Shown: positions 1-12,300 of the stretch, piece after piece
Layout: each line of letters opens with the position of its first letter
Position numbering within the stretch: the stretch's first letter is position 1
From: Deltaproteobacteria bacterium RIFOXYA12_FULL_61_11
GTDB taxonomy: Bacteria > Bdellovibrionota_F > JAHFAK01 > YA12-FULL-61-11
NCBI GenBank assembly: GCA_001799195.1
Contig: MGSU01000263.1
Span: forward strand, 1 to 30,862
Direction: 5' to 3'
Length of the DNA stretch: 30,862 nucleotides
Program-made: the position numbers and the translations under genes
The notes under the pieces: model-generated
Database searches by the model: none
What the model saw: the letters and a program-made list of their open reading frames with translations, nothing else
What the model was told of the DNA's origin: nothing

Positions 1-399
1 TGAGCGGATCGAGGTCCACTGCGGCGACGTGATTGGGCGCTCGGCCCAGCGGGTACAGAACCGCCGGGGCGAAACCGTCCTCGGCCACGTCGTACAGGAA
101 GACCCTGAGCTGATCGAGCTGCTTGTCGACAACCACGAGATCGTCGTACTCGTCGTCGTCGATCCTCGCGGCGACCACCCCGGCAGGATCATTACCCGCA
201 TCGAGGAGCTGCTCTTCTTCCCAAGCAAAGTGCCAATCGCCGAGGTTGCGATACAGATAGACCGAACCGTCGAGCTTGTTGACCACGGCAAGGTCGGCAC
301 GGGGTTGTTCCAGCCCCTCGTCGTGGAACAGGTCCGAGACCACGGCGTAGGCCGGCGCGAGATTCGTCGCACCGAGATTGTAGAGATTCGCGGCATCGG
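1..399 (-). repeat. FG-GAP/VCBS repeat array 4 (cut by window edge)
   Basis: The last residues readable at the left edge return to FG-GAP style: ADLAVVNKLDGSVYLYRN near 270-320, then DDDEYDDLVVVD near 130-165, then DLDPL at the very edge. The array is incomplete, so neither its length nor the protein's C-terminus can be seen. Confidence 0.65.
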
Positions 400-3300
400 T
401 ATACAGATAGCTGCGGCGGTACAACCCTCCCTCGGTCAGTGCGAACAGGCTACCGCCCGTGGCCTCGGCCTGGTGGAATCGGACCTTGCGCATGCGGTCG
501 TCCGGCAGGACCACCTCGCCTTCCCCCGGCATCGCCGGCCGGCGGGTGTCGAGGAAATCCAGGGCATCGGTCGTAGCCTCTCCGCGATAGGTCAGGTGAT
601 ACCCGTCATCATCGCCAAAGAGCCAGATCGCCTCACTGCCCTCCAACCCACTCACCGTGGTCACCTGCCGCTCGGTAGTACCGTTCACCACCACGACCGC
701 CCTCGGCAGACAGGCCTCGAGTTCCTCTTGGCCAACCGCGGGATAGCGTAGGACCGCGCTGTCGGACGCGATCAGGACGTCAAGGTTCCCGGCCTCGTTC
801 CGACGCACGTCGAGGTCGCGGAGAGTCCTTGTCCCGTCCACCTCGACGAGGAACCAGTGGGCTCCAGCATCAAGGGTGTAGAGCACATGGTGGCTGGTCA
901 GGGCGAAGAGGCTCTGGGCGTCGATCTGGGAGAGGGCCACGATGACCTCGTCCCCACCCGGAGCAACCGCATCGCAGCTCGCCTCGACGGCGGCGAGGTC
1001 GGTATCGAGGTCGAAACCCACGAAGCTCGCCCCCCCGTTCGAGGTCAAGGCCACGGCCCGGCTCGTCGCCAGCGAATAGGTTCCCGGCTGAGGGATCAGC
1101 CGCGGTGTGACCACCTCGAGGACGTTCCGACCGATACCGGGATCCGCGAGGAAGCTCTGGAAGCTCTGCCCCCCGTCGAGGGTCAACCCCAGTCCCTGGA
1201 CCGTACCGAAGAGGTACCTCGCTGTGGCCGAGTCGGAAGAGGTATCGGGCAGGAATGCGACCGAACCGATCCCCATGGGTAATGCCCAGTCCGGGGTGAG
1301 TAACGTCGTCTCTCCTCCGCTCTGCACGACGGCACCGATCGTCGAGCCGAGCAACAAACGCCTAGCCGCCCCGCTCCCGATCAGGTCGAGCGAGGTGAAA
1401 TCCAGATTGGGAATACCCGTCCCCTTGGTCAGAACCTGGTACGTGGCTCCATTGTCTTCGCTGAGCATCAGGCTGGCGGCTGTAACCAGGGCGAAGGTGG
1501 ACCGATCGTCCCCATCGACCGCCACGGCCACGACTTCGTTGCCCTCCTGGTTCTCCGCCAGAGCCTCGTTGCCCTGGAAGACCCGAGCGGCAGTCGTGAG
1601 CGTATCGAACCTACTGACAACCACCAGTCCATGTTCCGTCCCGATCAGCAGCTCTTCGGCCTGGGGATCGTTCGAGGCAAGGAAACGCAGGGAACGAACC
1701 CCCGGGCTCGGTAGGGAGGGATCGGTCGAGGTGGACAACGTGCGGCTCCCCAAGACCCCGGTGGATCGATCGAGGGCATAGACCCCGGCCTCGTCGGCCA
1801 CGGCGAGCACGGCTCGATCGGTCCTCGCCAGAGCGAGCGCGTGGACGACATCGGTCGAGGAATCGGTCAGACCGTACAAGGTGAAGGAGGAAGCATCGCC
1901 GCTGGGATCCGAGACCAGCAAGCCTGCGCCGATCAGGGGCAATCCGTCCACACCGCAAATGGGATCGGGGACATCCAACGTCGGGACGACCACGCACGAG
2001 TCCAGACCATAGCCACAGGCGAAATCATTGGTCGCGAGCATGTCACAGGCGGTAATCACCGGGACATCGAGGTTGGAATACCCCCCGAGGGAGAAACTCC
2101 GGAGGGTGTTGCGCACGACGTCGAGCGGTTCTCCAGTAACCGGATCCTTGGCGTACATGGTGCTGCGCAGGACACCGGCCCCAGTGCCTACCAGGGCTTC
2201 ACTGAAGGTCGTGACGAAATCGTACACATCGAAGGTCAGCGGAGTCTCGCCGGCCTCGAGTTGCATATCTACGAAGCGATAGTTCGACCCGCTCAGGAAG
2301 ATGTCGAAGTCGTCAAGGTGATAGATTTTCGTGCCCACCTGGACCAATACCTCGTCGATAAGTTGCTGATTGGCCAGCAACCGCACCGCCCGAACATCGT
2401 TGCTGGGAAGATCGGCATTGGAGGTATCGACCTTCTTGAAGGAACGCCCTTGGTTATTTGTAAAATACAAGGCCTTATCGGTTCGAACGACGAACTCCTT
2501 GAAGGCAGTGTTGACGTCGTTCCCGGTAGCGCGTTTCCAGATTGCGTCCAAGTCCCGGAACGCCGCGCCATCCGAGGTGGCGTCCTCGAGTCCCAAGGTC
2601 TCCGTGGTCGCCACCAGGTAGTGGTGGGTGCCCGGTCCATCCTCCTTGGGCTCGAAGGCGTGCAGGCAGGTGCCGCTCTCGGTCAAAGCGAGATAGTTGA
2701 GGTCATAAGCGGTCTCGACCTTGGCAAAATCCTGGAGGGGATCGTCGGTGACCGTGAGCACGGTGTTGCTCGGTAGGTCCGAGGTCGTGTCGTCGATGTG
2801 CACGAACGAGGTACCGCCGTCGATACTGACGTAGAGACCGGCATCGGTGCCGACCATGAAGGACTTGCAAAGCACCGCGTCGGTGTTGACCCAGGAGAGA
2901 TCGCTGACCGCGACCCCGGGCGCGACGGGATACCTGCCATAGGTCGTCCAATTGTCCCGGGTGATGTATACCCCGGTCTTGCTGGTGCCGAGGAGTTGGA
3001 ACATGCGGGCCTCGACCTGTTTGCCCTGGAAGGCGCAGGAGGTATTGCGCAGGCGGAAGTCGAAGGCCGTGATCGCATCGCCGGGCGGAGCCCCGAGGGG
3101 TTGCAACTCGCCGAGCGAGACCGTGGTGAAGGTTCTCCCTCCGTCATTGGTCACCGAGAAGACATCGGCCTGACCGGAACCCGCGCTGTCCTGGAGGACT
3201 GCAAAGGTCTTGCGTTTGGGATCGCCCTGGAAGAAGCGCACGTCTACGACGCGATGGACCGGGAGATTGAAGGCCGTGAACGTGGCGCCGCCGTCTTCCG

Positions 3301-6300
3301 AACGGGTCAGACCCAGCTCTGTCCCGAGCAGGAAGGTCCTACCGGTGGGATCGTCCTCGGCGAGGGCGACGGTAACGATCTTGTTCGACGGTACCAGATG
3401 GGTCGAGGCTTGCAGGTAGTTGACCTCTCCGATCTCGCCCGCGATACTCGTGCCGTGGATGGCCCCTCGCCGCGTGCCGAGCAACCATACCACCTGCTCA
3501 CCCACCATCTTGCAGTGTGCGCTAGTGATCCAGCGGGCTTCGGGATAGATCTCGGCCGAGTACTCGAGCGGGAGGAGGGTAGCCCCTCCATTCCAGGACA
3601 GGTAGGCGCCATCGGCCGTCCCGAGCAAAAAGACGAGTTGCTCGAGCTGCGTGGCCGGATGGTTGCAGAAAGCGACCGAACTGACCCGGTCGTCGAAATC
3701 GAACTCGGCGGCCAAGGCCCGAGAATTGAAATACCGCTGCTCGACCGCGGTTAGGGCTTGCGTGCCGCCCTCGTCGAGATAGGTCTCGGAGAACAGGACG
3801 GCGCCGAAATTGGCCGTCCCGACCAGGTGATGGTACACGGTCTCGTCCCCTTCGACCACCTTGTGGAAATCGACGGAGGTGAGATCGGAGGAGGTCAACT
3901 GGGAGGCATTGACGAACCCGGCGCTCCCCTTGGTCGCGTCGCGATTGATGACCAAACCTTGGGTGCCACCGACCAGATATTGTTTCCCCTCTCCATCCGG
4001 ATCGTCGACAAAGGCCACCAAGTTGATCACTCCGACCCCGGCGTTGGCATGCACGGTCACCGTCGGCGCCGTGAAACAATCCTCGACGTAGTGGATCTCG
4101 GTCAGCGTCGCGGCCACGAGGAGCTCTGTCCCCTCGGACCAATAATCCACCGAGACCACGTCAACCCCACCGAGGATGGTGGTAGCCGTTGCGCCGGCAT
4201 CTTGGCTGAGCCAGACCCCCGCACTGGTCGCCACGATCAGGATGTCCGCCCCAACGAGCAAGACCTTGCGCACGGTCCTCGACGGTAACGGAGTGCCGCT
4301 GTCGGTTTCCACCGGGTGGAAGGTCACGCCGCCGTCTTCGGTCAGGTAGGCCCCATCCGAGGTACCGATCAGGAAACGCAAGGGCTGCCCGGCAACCGTC
4401 GGAACCGCATGGGACACCGAGGTCACCGTGAGGGCCGGGAGATTGAAGAACTCCCGCAAATGGCGCTGCCCCTGATAGACCATGGCTCCGCTATCTGTGC
4501 CCAACAGGAAGGTCTGACCACCGGGGTTGGTCTGGTCGAAGGCCACCGCATTGATCGTGTCGGAAGGCAACAACGCCTCCGCTTCGTCAGCGGTGGCATC
4601 CAACGCCATGAAATGTCTATAAGTAACTCCATCGTCTGCCGTAAAGAAGGCTCCATCCCCGTCCGATCCGAGCAGCAGGGTGGCTCCATAGAGATCTCCG
4701 GCCGCGTAATCGAAATCGGTCAGCTCCGCGCCTTCGGCGAGCGGAATGGGTACTACCCTGGCTCGGCCGCCCTGGAAGAGGACGAAACTGTTACTGAGAC
4801 CGCCGAGCCCGACCAAGTCGTCGTCACCATCCCCGTCGAGGTCTCCCACGACGAGCTGTTCGAGGCCGACCGGCGAGGGGAAGACGACCCGGCGCCGGAA
4901 GGTGCTATCCATGGTTCCGCTCATCTCATTGACCAGGACGCTCACGTTCTGATTGTCATGATCGAGATACAAGAGGTCCGGGTACGCGCGATCCGCGCTG
5001 GGATCGGGCAGCTTCGACCCGAACTTCCCGACCACCGGCGAACTCGGGGTTGAACCGACCCCTGTCAGCACAGAGGGCTGGAAGACCCGCGGAGCGGTCT
5101 GTTCATAGAGAGACAAGGTATAGTCACAGACGAAATCATCCCCCACTTCGGTGCAGGTCGGATCGCTGTTGCTGACCACGACGTCGGTACGGCCGTCGCC
5201 CGTGAAATCTGTCGCGACCAGACCGTTCGGGGTGGCTCCGGTGACCAGATAGCCCGACGAGGAAAAGACCTCACCGCGACGGTCGCCGATATGGCATCCC
5301 TTGCCGGTAGCAGCATCCAGGACCACGAGGTCGGCTTGCAGGAACCCGATGGAGGCCACCGCTCCGAGCTCGGTCAGGGGATTGAGGGTTATCGGAGCAC
5401 CCGCGGTCAATGCTCCGTTATCGTTGAGGAGAGCCACGGACAGCTCGCGACGCGAGGCACTGGCGGTGACCAGCCCGAGACGGCCGCCATCGAGCACCCG
5501 GTAGGCGGTCAACCCGGACGACTGTCCGGCCACACCGATCGCTTGGCCGGCTTGCAGGTCATAATTCCCAGCAGGTCCAGGGCCGAGAGCGGGCACCACG
5601 GTCGGCACCACCATGAGCCGGTCCCGGGAAGGCATCTCTCCCTCGGTCAGGAGGACCAGTTCGGGAAGACCGCCGCCCTGCAATTCGATCACGGCCAGCT
5701 CGCGCGGCCGCTGCTCCAGTTGCAACTCGCTGCCTTCGGTGTAGGCCAGCCCGTTTTCGACGATGTCGTACAAGCGGACGTTCTCGGCCAGGCGATTGAG
5801 CACTGCCACGGCGCCGTTGGGCAGGACCTCGGGAACCGGAGGTATCCAGGCCGCATCCACCGGGCCATGCCCGGTCGGGAGCACGACATCGGCGGTGACA
5901 TCGAAGGTTCCCGCGCCGTCGTTGAGGTAGAGTTCGAGTTTGTCCCGGCCGTAGTTGACCAGGAGGAGATCCGAGGTCTGCACGGTTAAGGGGTTCCCCA
6001 GCGGGGCACATACGATGGCGCGGGGAACCTGGTCGCTGCGGAAATCGCCCTGGTAGGGCAAGGCCGCGACCACGGCAGCACCGGTGAGCAGGTCGGCTCC
6101 ACCGCTCTCCACGGTGAAGACGACCGCGGCGCGAGGAGCGCCTTCTTCGAGCGGATCTTCGAGCCCCACAACTGCGAGATCGGTCAGCGCATCTCCGTCG
6201 AGATCCCCTCCGCAGAGTTGCAACCCTTGGTACGCCCGGTCATCCGGATCGAGGAGCGGGTACTCGGTGACGAACTCGAGCCGCGGGTCCGTGTCGTCGG

Positions 6301-9300
6301 TCTCGAGGACCCGGGCCAAGAGCAGAGAGTGCCGGAGGTGATCGGCGACGACCAATTCCGCTCTGCCGTCCCCGTCGAGGTCGAGCTCGAGAGAGGCCGC
6401 CGGCCGCTCACCGGAGTCGAAGCTCCGGGCCGGAATATTGCGGTGCAGGATCAGCTTCTGTTCGCTCTGGTCGACCACCGCGAGGTCGGCCTTGTGCCCT
6501 AAGGTCGAGGTATTGACCACCGTGGCGGCCATGCCTGCCGGCTTGCTCCCGCCCTGGAGGATCACGGGGTCCGAGGTATCGAGCTGGCCGGAGCGATCCA
6601 CCGGACGGATGGTCAAAGTGTCGTCGAGTTGGTCGATGAGGGCGAGGTCAGGCAGACCGTTGCCGTTGAAATCCGCGAAGAGCAGGTCTTTGGGGAAGCG
6701 CCCGGTCTCGAGGGTGATAGCCACGGCCAGGGGATAAACCCCGGCCAGATCGTCGAAGGTCGATCGGCTCGGGTATACGACGACCGTGTCATCGGCCGAG
6801 TTGGAGACCGCGAGATCACCGACGTAGCGGCCGTCGAAGTTGGCCACCGCAACATCGACCGCGTTGACCCCGGTGGGCAGGTCGATCCCCGTCGGCGCCA
6901 GTTGCCCGGGGAGAATTTCGAAGATTCTCAGGGTATTGCTCTCGGACAACAGCACCGCGAGCATGTCTAGGATACCGTCACCGTCCTGGTCATGTCCCAC
7001 CAGGTCGTAAGGCTTGCTGTCCAGGGCCACGATCGCCCCAGGCAGAAACAATCCGGTGCCGTTGATGTTGGAGAAGGTCTGGAGCGCGCTGCCGTTCTTG
7101 GCCGCGATGACGATATCGGAGTCGTTGAAGGCCAGGGAGCCGTCCTGTTGGCGATCTTCACCCAATTCGCCGCACACCAGGGCCTTGGGTCCCAGCGGGA
7201 TGGGATAGAGGCGGGGCGTCCCCTGGAATACACCGGGGGTGACACTGGAGTTGAGTACGACCCCGAGTTCGTTCGTTTCATCGGTGACGTAGGCGAGGTC
7301 GGTGACCCCGTCATTGTTGAAGTCGGCCAGGCAACTCGCGGTGATCAGGTGGGCCGCGGGATAGAGCGTCCGGAGGAGATACGGAGTCTGGGGACTCTGG
7401 TTCATGAACCCCGCGAACTCTTTGACATCCCTGGCGAGCACCAGGAGATCGGCCCGTCCATCGGCATTGAGATCCCCCGCATGCACGGCAGCGGGAAGGA
7501 AGCCGAGCTCCAGGGTCGGGACGACCTGGTAGGACACCGAGTTGATGATGAGGGGGAATTCCAGCCAGGAACGCTTCCCAAGATTGGTTTCGACCACGAC
7601 GACACGGAGGTCAAAACGCTTGCCGCGATCGGCTTCGTCGGCCAGCAGATCGACCAGACAACGGTTCTGGTCTGTCGTGAAGGTGAGTCCCAAGGGATAG
7701 GTGCGCCCATCCTCGCGTTCGCACAGGACTACGTCCCCGTCGAGATCATAGAAATCGATGGCCCAGGTGCGACGTTCCCCGGGGAGCATGGTGAAATGCA
7801 CGCCGAGTTCCTGGTCGAGTTCTTCGGTGGCGAGCTCGTCGGTGAGGGACTGCCCCTCGAAGGTCTGGAAGATCGGTCGCTGGTTGTTCTCCAGAACGGT
7901 CACCGGAAGGACGAAGTTCGGGCTGACCAAACCGAGCGGATCAGTCACGCGCAGCCGCAGGTCGAAATGCCCGCCCTGGAAGAAATCCGGGGCAAAGGTC
8001 AGGTTGCCGTTCTGCGGGTCCAAGGTCGTATTGGCCGGCAGATTGACGCCGACGAAAGTCAGGAGGTCCCCGTTGGGATCGCTGGCTGAGAGGCTGCAAT
8101 TGAGGACTTGGTCGGGCCGGCTCTCGGTAATGGTGTACACCCCCTCGACCGGGGCCACGTTGCAACGCACTCCGGTGATCAGCGGCGCCTTGTTGGCCCG
8201 GGTCAAATAGACCTGGTGCCGCCTGCAGGACGAATCGCCATACAGGTCGACGACCTTGTAGTAGAAATTGAACTTACTCCGCACGTTGGCCAGGGTCGGC
8301 GCGAAGGTGGTGACCCGCTCGACGCGGTCGTGCAGCATCTCGGTGGTGCCCGGGTACTCGCACGGGAAAAGATACTGCAAGGCAGGCGAGGTGCAATCGA
8401 GTTCCTCGCTGGACTCCACGCAATACAGGTCCGGCAGGGCGGGTTGATCCTCGTCCGAGCTGAGCACCTTCATGCGATACTGCTCGCCGATGTTCACCGT
8501 GGCAGCCGAACCGTCGTGATCATTGGGGTCGAGCTCGGGGAGTATGGTGAGAGCAGGAAGAGTATTACGGTAGTTGACGCGGAAGGTGAGCGCTGCTTCC
8601 GCGCCGTGTACGTCTTGGACGGTCACTCGAACGTCATTCGATTGCTTGATCCGAGCGGCATCGAAACCGAAACCCAGTTCGAAATAGGCATCCCCGAGAT
8701 AGACTTGGGTACCCGGACGATCGGCGCAGGGGAGCCCGCTCTCGACCACGGTGCAACTCAGACGGCCCAGCTCCAGGAGAGGGGTCTCGGGATCGACATA
8801 GCGGAAGCGCAGCCGCAGGAGGTCTTGGGGGTAGAAGTCCAGGGCGAAGGCAATACCATCGATCCCTGAGGCGTACTGATCCTGACCGGTCAGGATATCC
8901 GCGAAGAGTTGGGGAACCTGGTTACGGACCGTCACGGTGAAGGTCGAGACCGCCGGCACGGGATTATCTGCATCGCTGGTCTCGATGGAGAACTGGTAGG
9001 TATTGCCGATGTGCGCCACGGTCGGCAGGTATTCGAAACCGAACGAGCGCAGCGTCGTGGGTTGGGGTCCGGAGAAGACGTCCGGTTCGAACTCGAACTG
9101 CGGCGCGTCGCCGCAGGGCTCCGCATCCCCGCCATTGGTCGCCACCGTGCAACCAAAGATGATCGGGTCGTTGTCGTCGTCGACGAAGGTCAGATCAAAG
9201 GCCACGCGTTGACCCATGGTCGTCTGCACCACTCCGACGAAGGGGTTCTGCCAATAGGGCAGTTCCTGTTTCTCGATGCTCCAGGTGAGCGGCACGGTGG

Positions 9301-12300
9301 CTATCCGACCGCTCGTGTCGACGGCATAGAAATTGAGCGGATACACCTGTTCTTCGCCGGCGAGGAAAATACGACGATACTCTAAGTACTCGAACAGGAA
9401 CGTAGCCTCGTGCGCGTTCGAGCTACCGTCACAGACCGGCGTGAAATAGTCTTCGAGGCCCTCGACTCCGCAGGTCACCAAGGGCAGTTCGCTGGCAATG
9501 GCGACGTCGACGAGCAACGCGGTGCGGTTGCCGATCGTGAGGTGCTCACCGGCGGTGACGGCCATACCATCGTTGACGAGGGAAATTGTGATCGGTCCCG
9601 GGGGTAGAGCATCATCAAGGACCAAGGTGAGGATCACCTGAGTGCAGTCGTTCTCCTCGGATACTTCACAGGCATCGGCGGTAAGATCGTAACTCCCGGC
9701 GTTGACCGGCAATACGGTGGTATCCAGGTGCAGCACGGAGGTGACCGGGTTGAAGCTGACCACACCGACGAGAGCCGTTGGAATCTCGACCGCCAGCTCG
9801 GTCTCATTGCAGTAGTCCGGATCATAGGCCACGAGCGGCACATCCCGGGGGGCTTCCCCGAGATAGACCCGGCCAGCGAGCACGTTGCCGATGACCGGAC
9901 CCTCGAACTCGCGGGTCACGGCCAGTAGGTAGCGTCGCTCGTCGCGGATCGCGACCCCTGCCTCGATGAGTTGGAAGCGGAACTCGAAGTTGTGGACCGG
10001 GTCGCACTCGCGATAGATGGTATTGGAGAGATCGAACGTGAAGCCGAGCTTGGCCTTGTCGAACAAGGCATACGCCGGGAGTTGCTCTTGCCAAGGAGCC
10101 TGGGGATCGGGCCGGTAGGAGGCGACCACGTCGAAGCCCTCCCCGAGAGTCCCCCCCTTGAGCAAGAACTTGAGGCTCACGAGGTCGTCGTCTTGCAGGG
10201 CTATCACTTCTCCCTCTGTCGTGGCCTCGTGGCTGTTGAAGATGAGGTTGAGGCTGAGTGGCCCCGCGATGACCCCTTCCTCGACCGCAGGGGTGGCCAC
10301 CTCGAGATTGTACAGGATGGAGATGTTGTCGGTGTTCTCGTTGAGTACGATGAGGTCGCGATCGTACTTGGTGGTCGCCGGATCGTCGGTGATGGTGCCG
10401 TCGCCGTCGATGTCGCGGACCTCGATATCAATGGGGTTGTTCCCTGCGAGCAGATTCAGGAAGGGGATGAAACGCCCGTCGCCGGCCTGGTTCAAGAAGA
10501 TCGAAACGCTGTCGTCGTCGCGGTTCAAGGCCAGGATGTCCGGACCATTCTTGACCGCATCCGTGGTGTTGGTGGGATCGATGTCGATCAGGGTGAAGGC
10601 CCCCGGATACCGTCCCGTTGGAATGAGGTTCGGGTCCTGGAAGCTCCCCTTGCTCCCTCCGGAACCGTTCTTGAACACCGAGAGGGTGTTGTCGTTGGAA
10701 TTGCTCACCACGAGGTCGATCAGGTCATCGACCTCGGGATTGAGGTTGGCACCGCGGATGGCGACCGGGAAACTGCCGGTGGCCAGGACGCGAGGCGTCG
10801 TCGAGAAGCCGTTGGGATAGAGGTTCTCGTAGATCAATGCTTGATTGAGGTTGGCGCTGAGGAGGACCACGTCGCGATGGACAGTGCCGATAACGTCGCC
10901 GACGAAGAAATCCACCGGATAGGCCGTGGCCGGAGCGCTGATCTGGACCTGATCTGCTTCCGCTGCGGAAAAAGTGCCCTGCCGGTTGAGCAGCACGGTC
11001 ACTTTGTTGCTGTCTTCGTACAGCACCGCGAGATCATCCCAACCGTCCTGGTTGTAGTCCCAGGCCTGGAGCTTGGTCGGCGATAGGCCGATGATCTGGG
11101 GCGTGGGCACCTCGAGATCCGGGAGGTTGGCCACCACCCTCTCTCGTACGACGTCCTCTAAGGGTTCCTCGATCACTTGGATCACGTCGGTGGTACCGAG
11201 GTCGATTTTAAGGAAGAGGTTGTACAGGACGGTGACATAGTTGAGGGCCGTGCTGACCAAGACCACGTCATTGGTCCCGGTATGGTCGAAGTTCCCCACC
11301 ACGAGGTCGTTGATACCCTGTTGGCAAGCGACACTGCGCACCGTGTTGTTGACCAGTTGCGGACAGCGATAGTCGAGCAGGAAGCGTTCGAAGGTGCTGT
11401 CGCCGTTGTTCATGAGCAGGGTCAGATAGGGCTGTTCCTCACCACTGCCGCCATTGCCTATCAAGATATCCCAGTCGTTCTCCCCATCGGTGGGATCCAT
11501 GTCGACCACGTCCATGCATAAGGGATGCGGCCCGGCGAGGTAATTCGCGGCAGCGGGGAAGACCCCTCCACCCTTGTTCTCGAGCAGAATGACCTGGTTG
11601 CCATTGGCATCGACGACGGCGAGGTCGTTCTTGTGGATGCCGAGCTCGGTCTTCCGGTCGAAGTTCACCCCCACCACATCGGCAGGGTTCCGCCCTCCGA
11701 CCAACTGTATCTGCCGTCTGCGATTGTAGGTCCCATCCCCGTTGTTGAGCAGGATGGAAATATTGCCACCGAGCTGGTTGGTCACCGCGATCTCGGGCCG
11801 ACGATCGGCCTTGAAGGCCTGGAAAGTCACCCCTGCGTCGTGGGTCAGGAACCCTCCTCTCGTGGTCGCCAGGAAGAAATTCTCGCCTCCTCCCTGGGGA
11901 TCGAAGGCGACGTCGTTGATAACGTGGTTCGCGGGGGTGAGTCCCGCGGCGGTGAGGACCTTCTTCGTAAACGTCACGCCATTGTCCGTGGACAGGAGGT
12001 AACCGGCCTGGGGTACGGTCTGCCCGGTCGGGATCTGTAAGGTCGCGACAAGGATACGGTTCTCGGCCGGGGTCGGACCCGGTAGGACGTCGAGGGCGAG
12101 CACATTCTCGTTGCGCACCGGGACGGTGAAGGCGAGCCCACCGTTGGTGGTGCGGGCGAGTCCCTTGAAGGTCCCTACCCAGAAGGTCTTGCCCGTGGCA
12201 TCGCTCGGGTCGAAGGCCACCGTGTGGATCTCGTTGTCGGGCAGGGTGTTGTTGACCGTGGCCAGGATCTCGGTGAAGGGACCTGGGAAATCGGGGGCGA

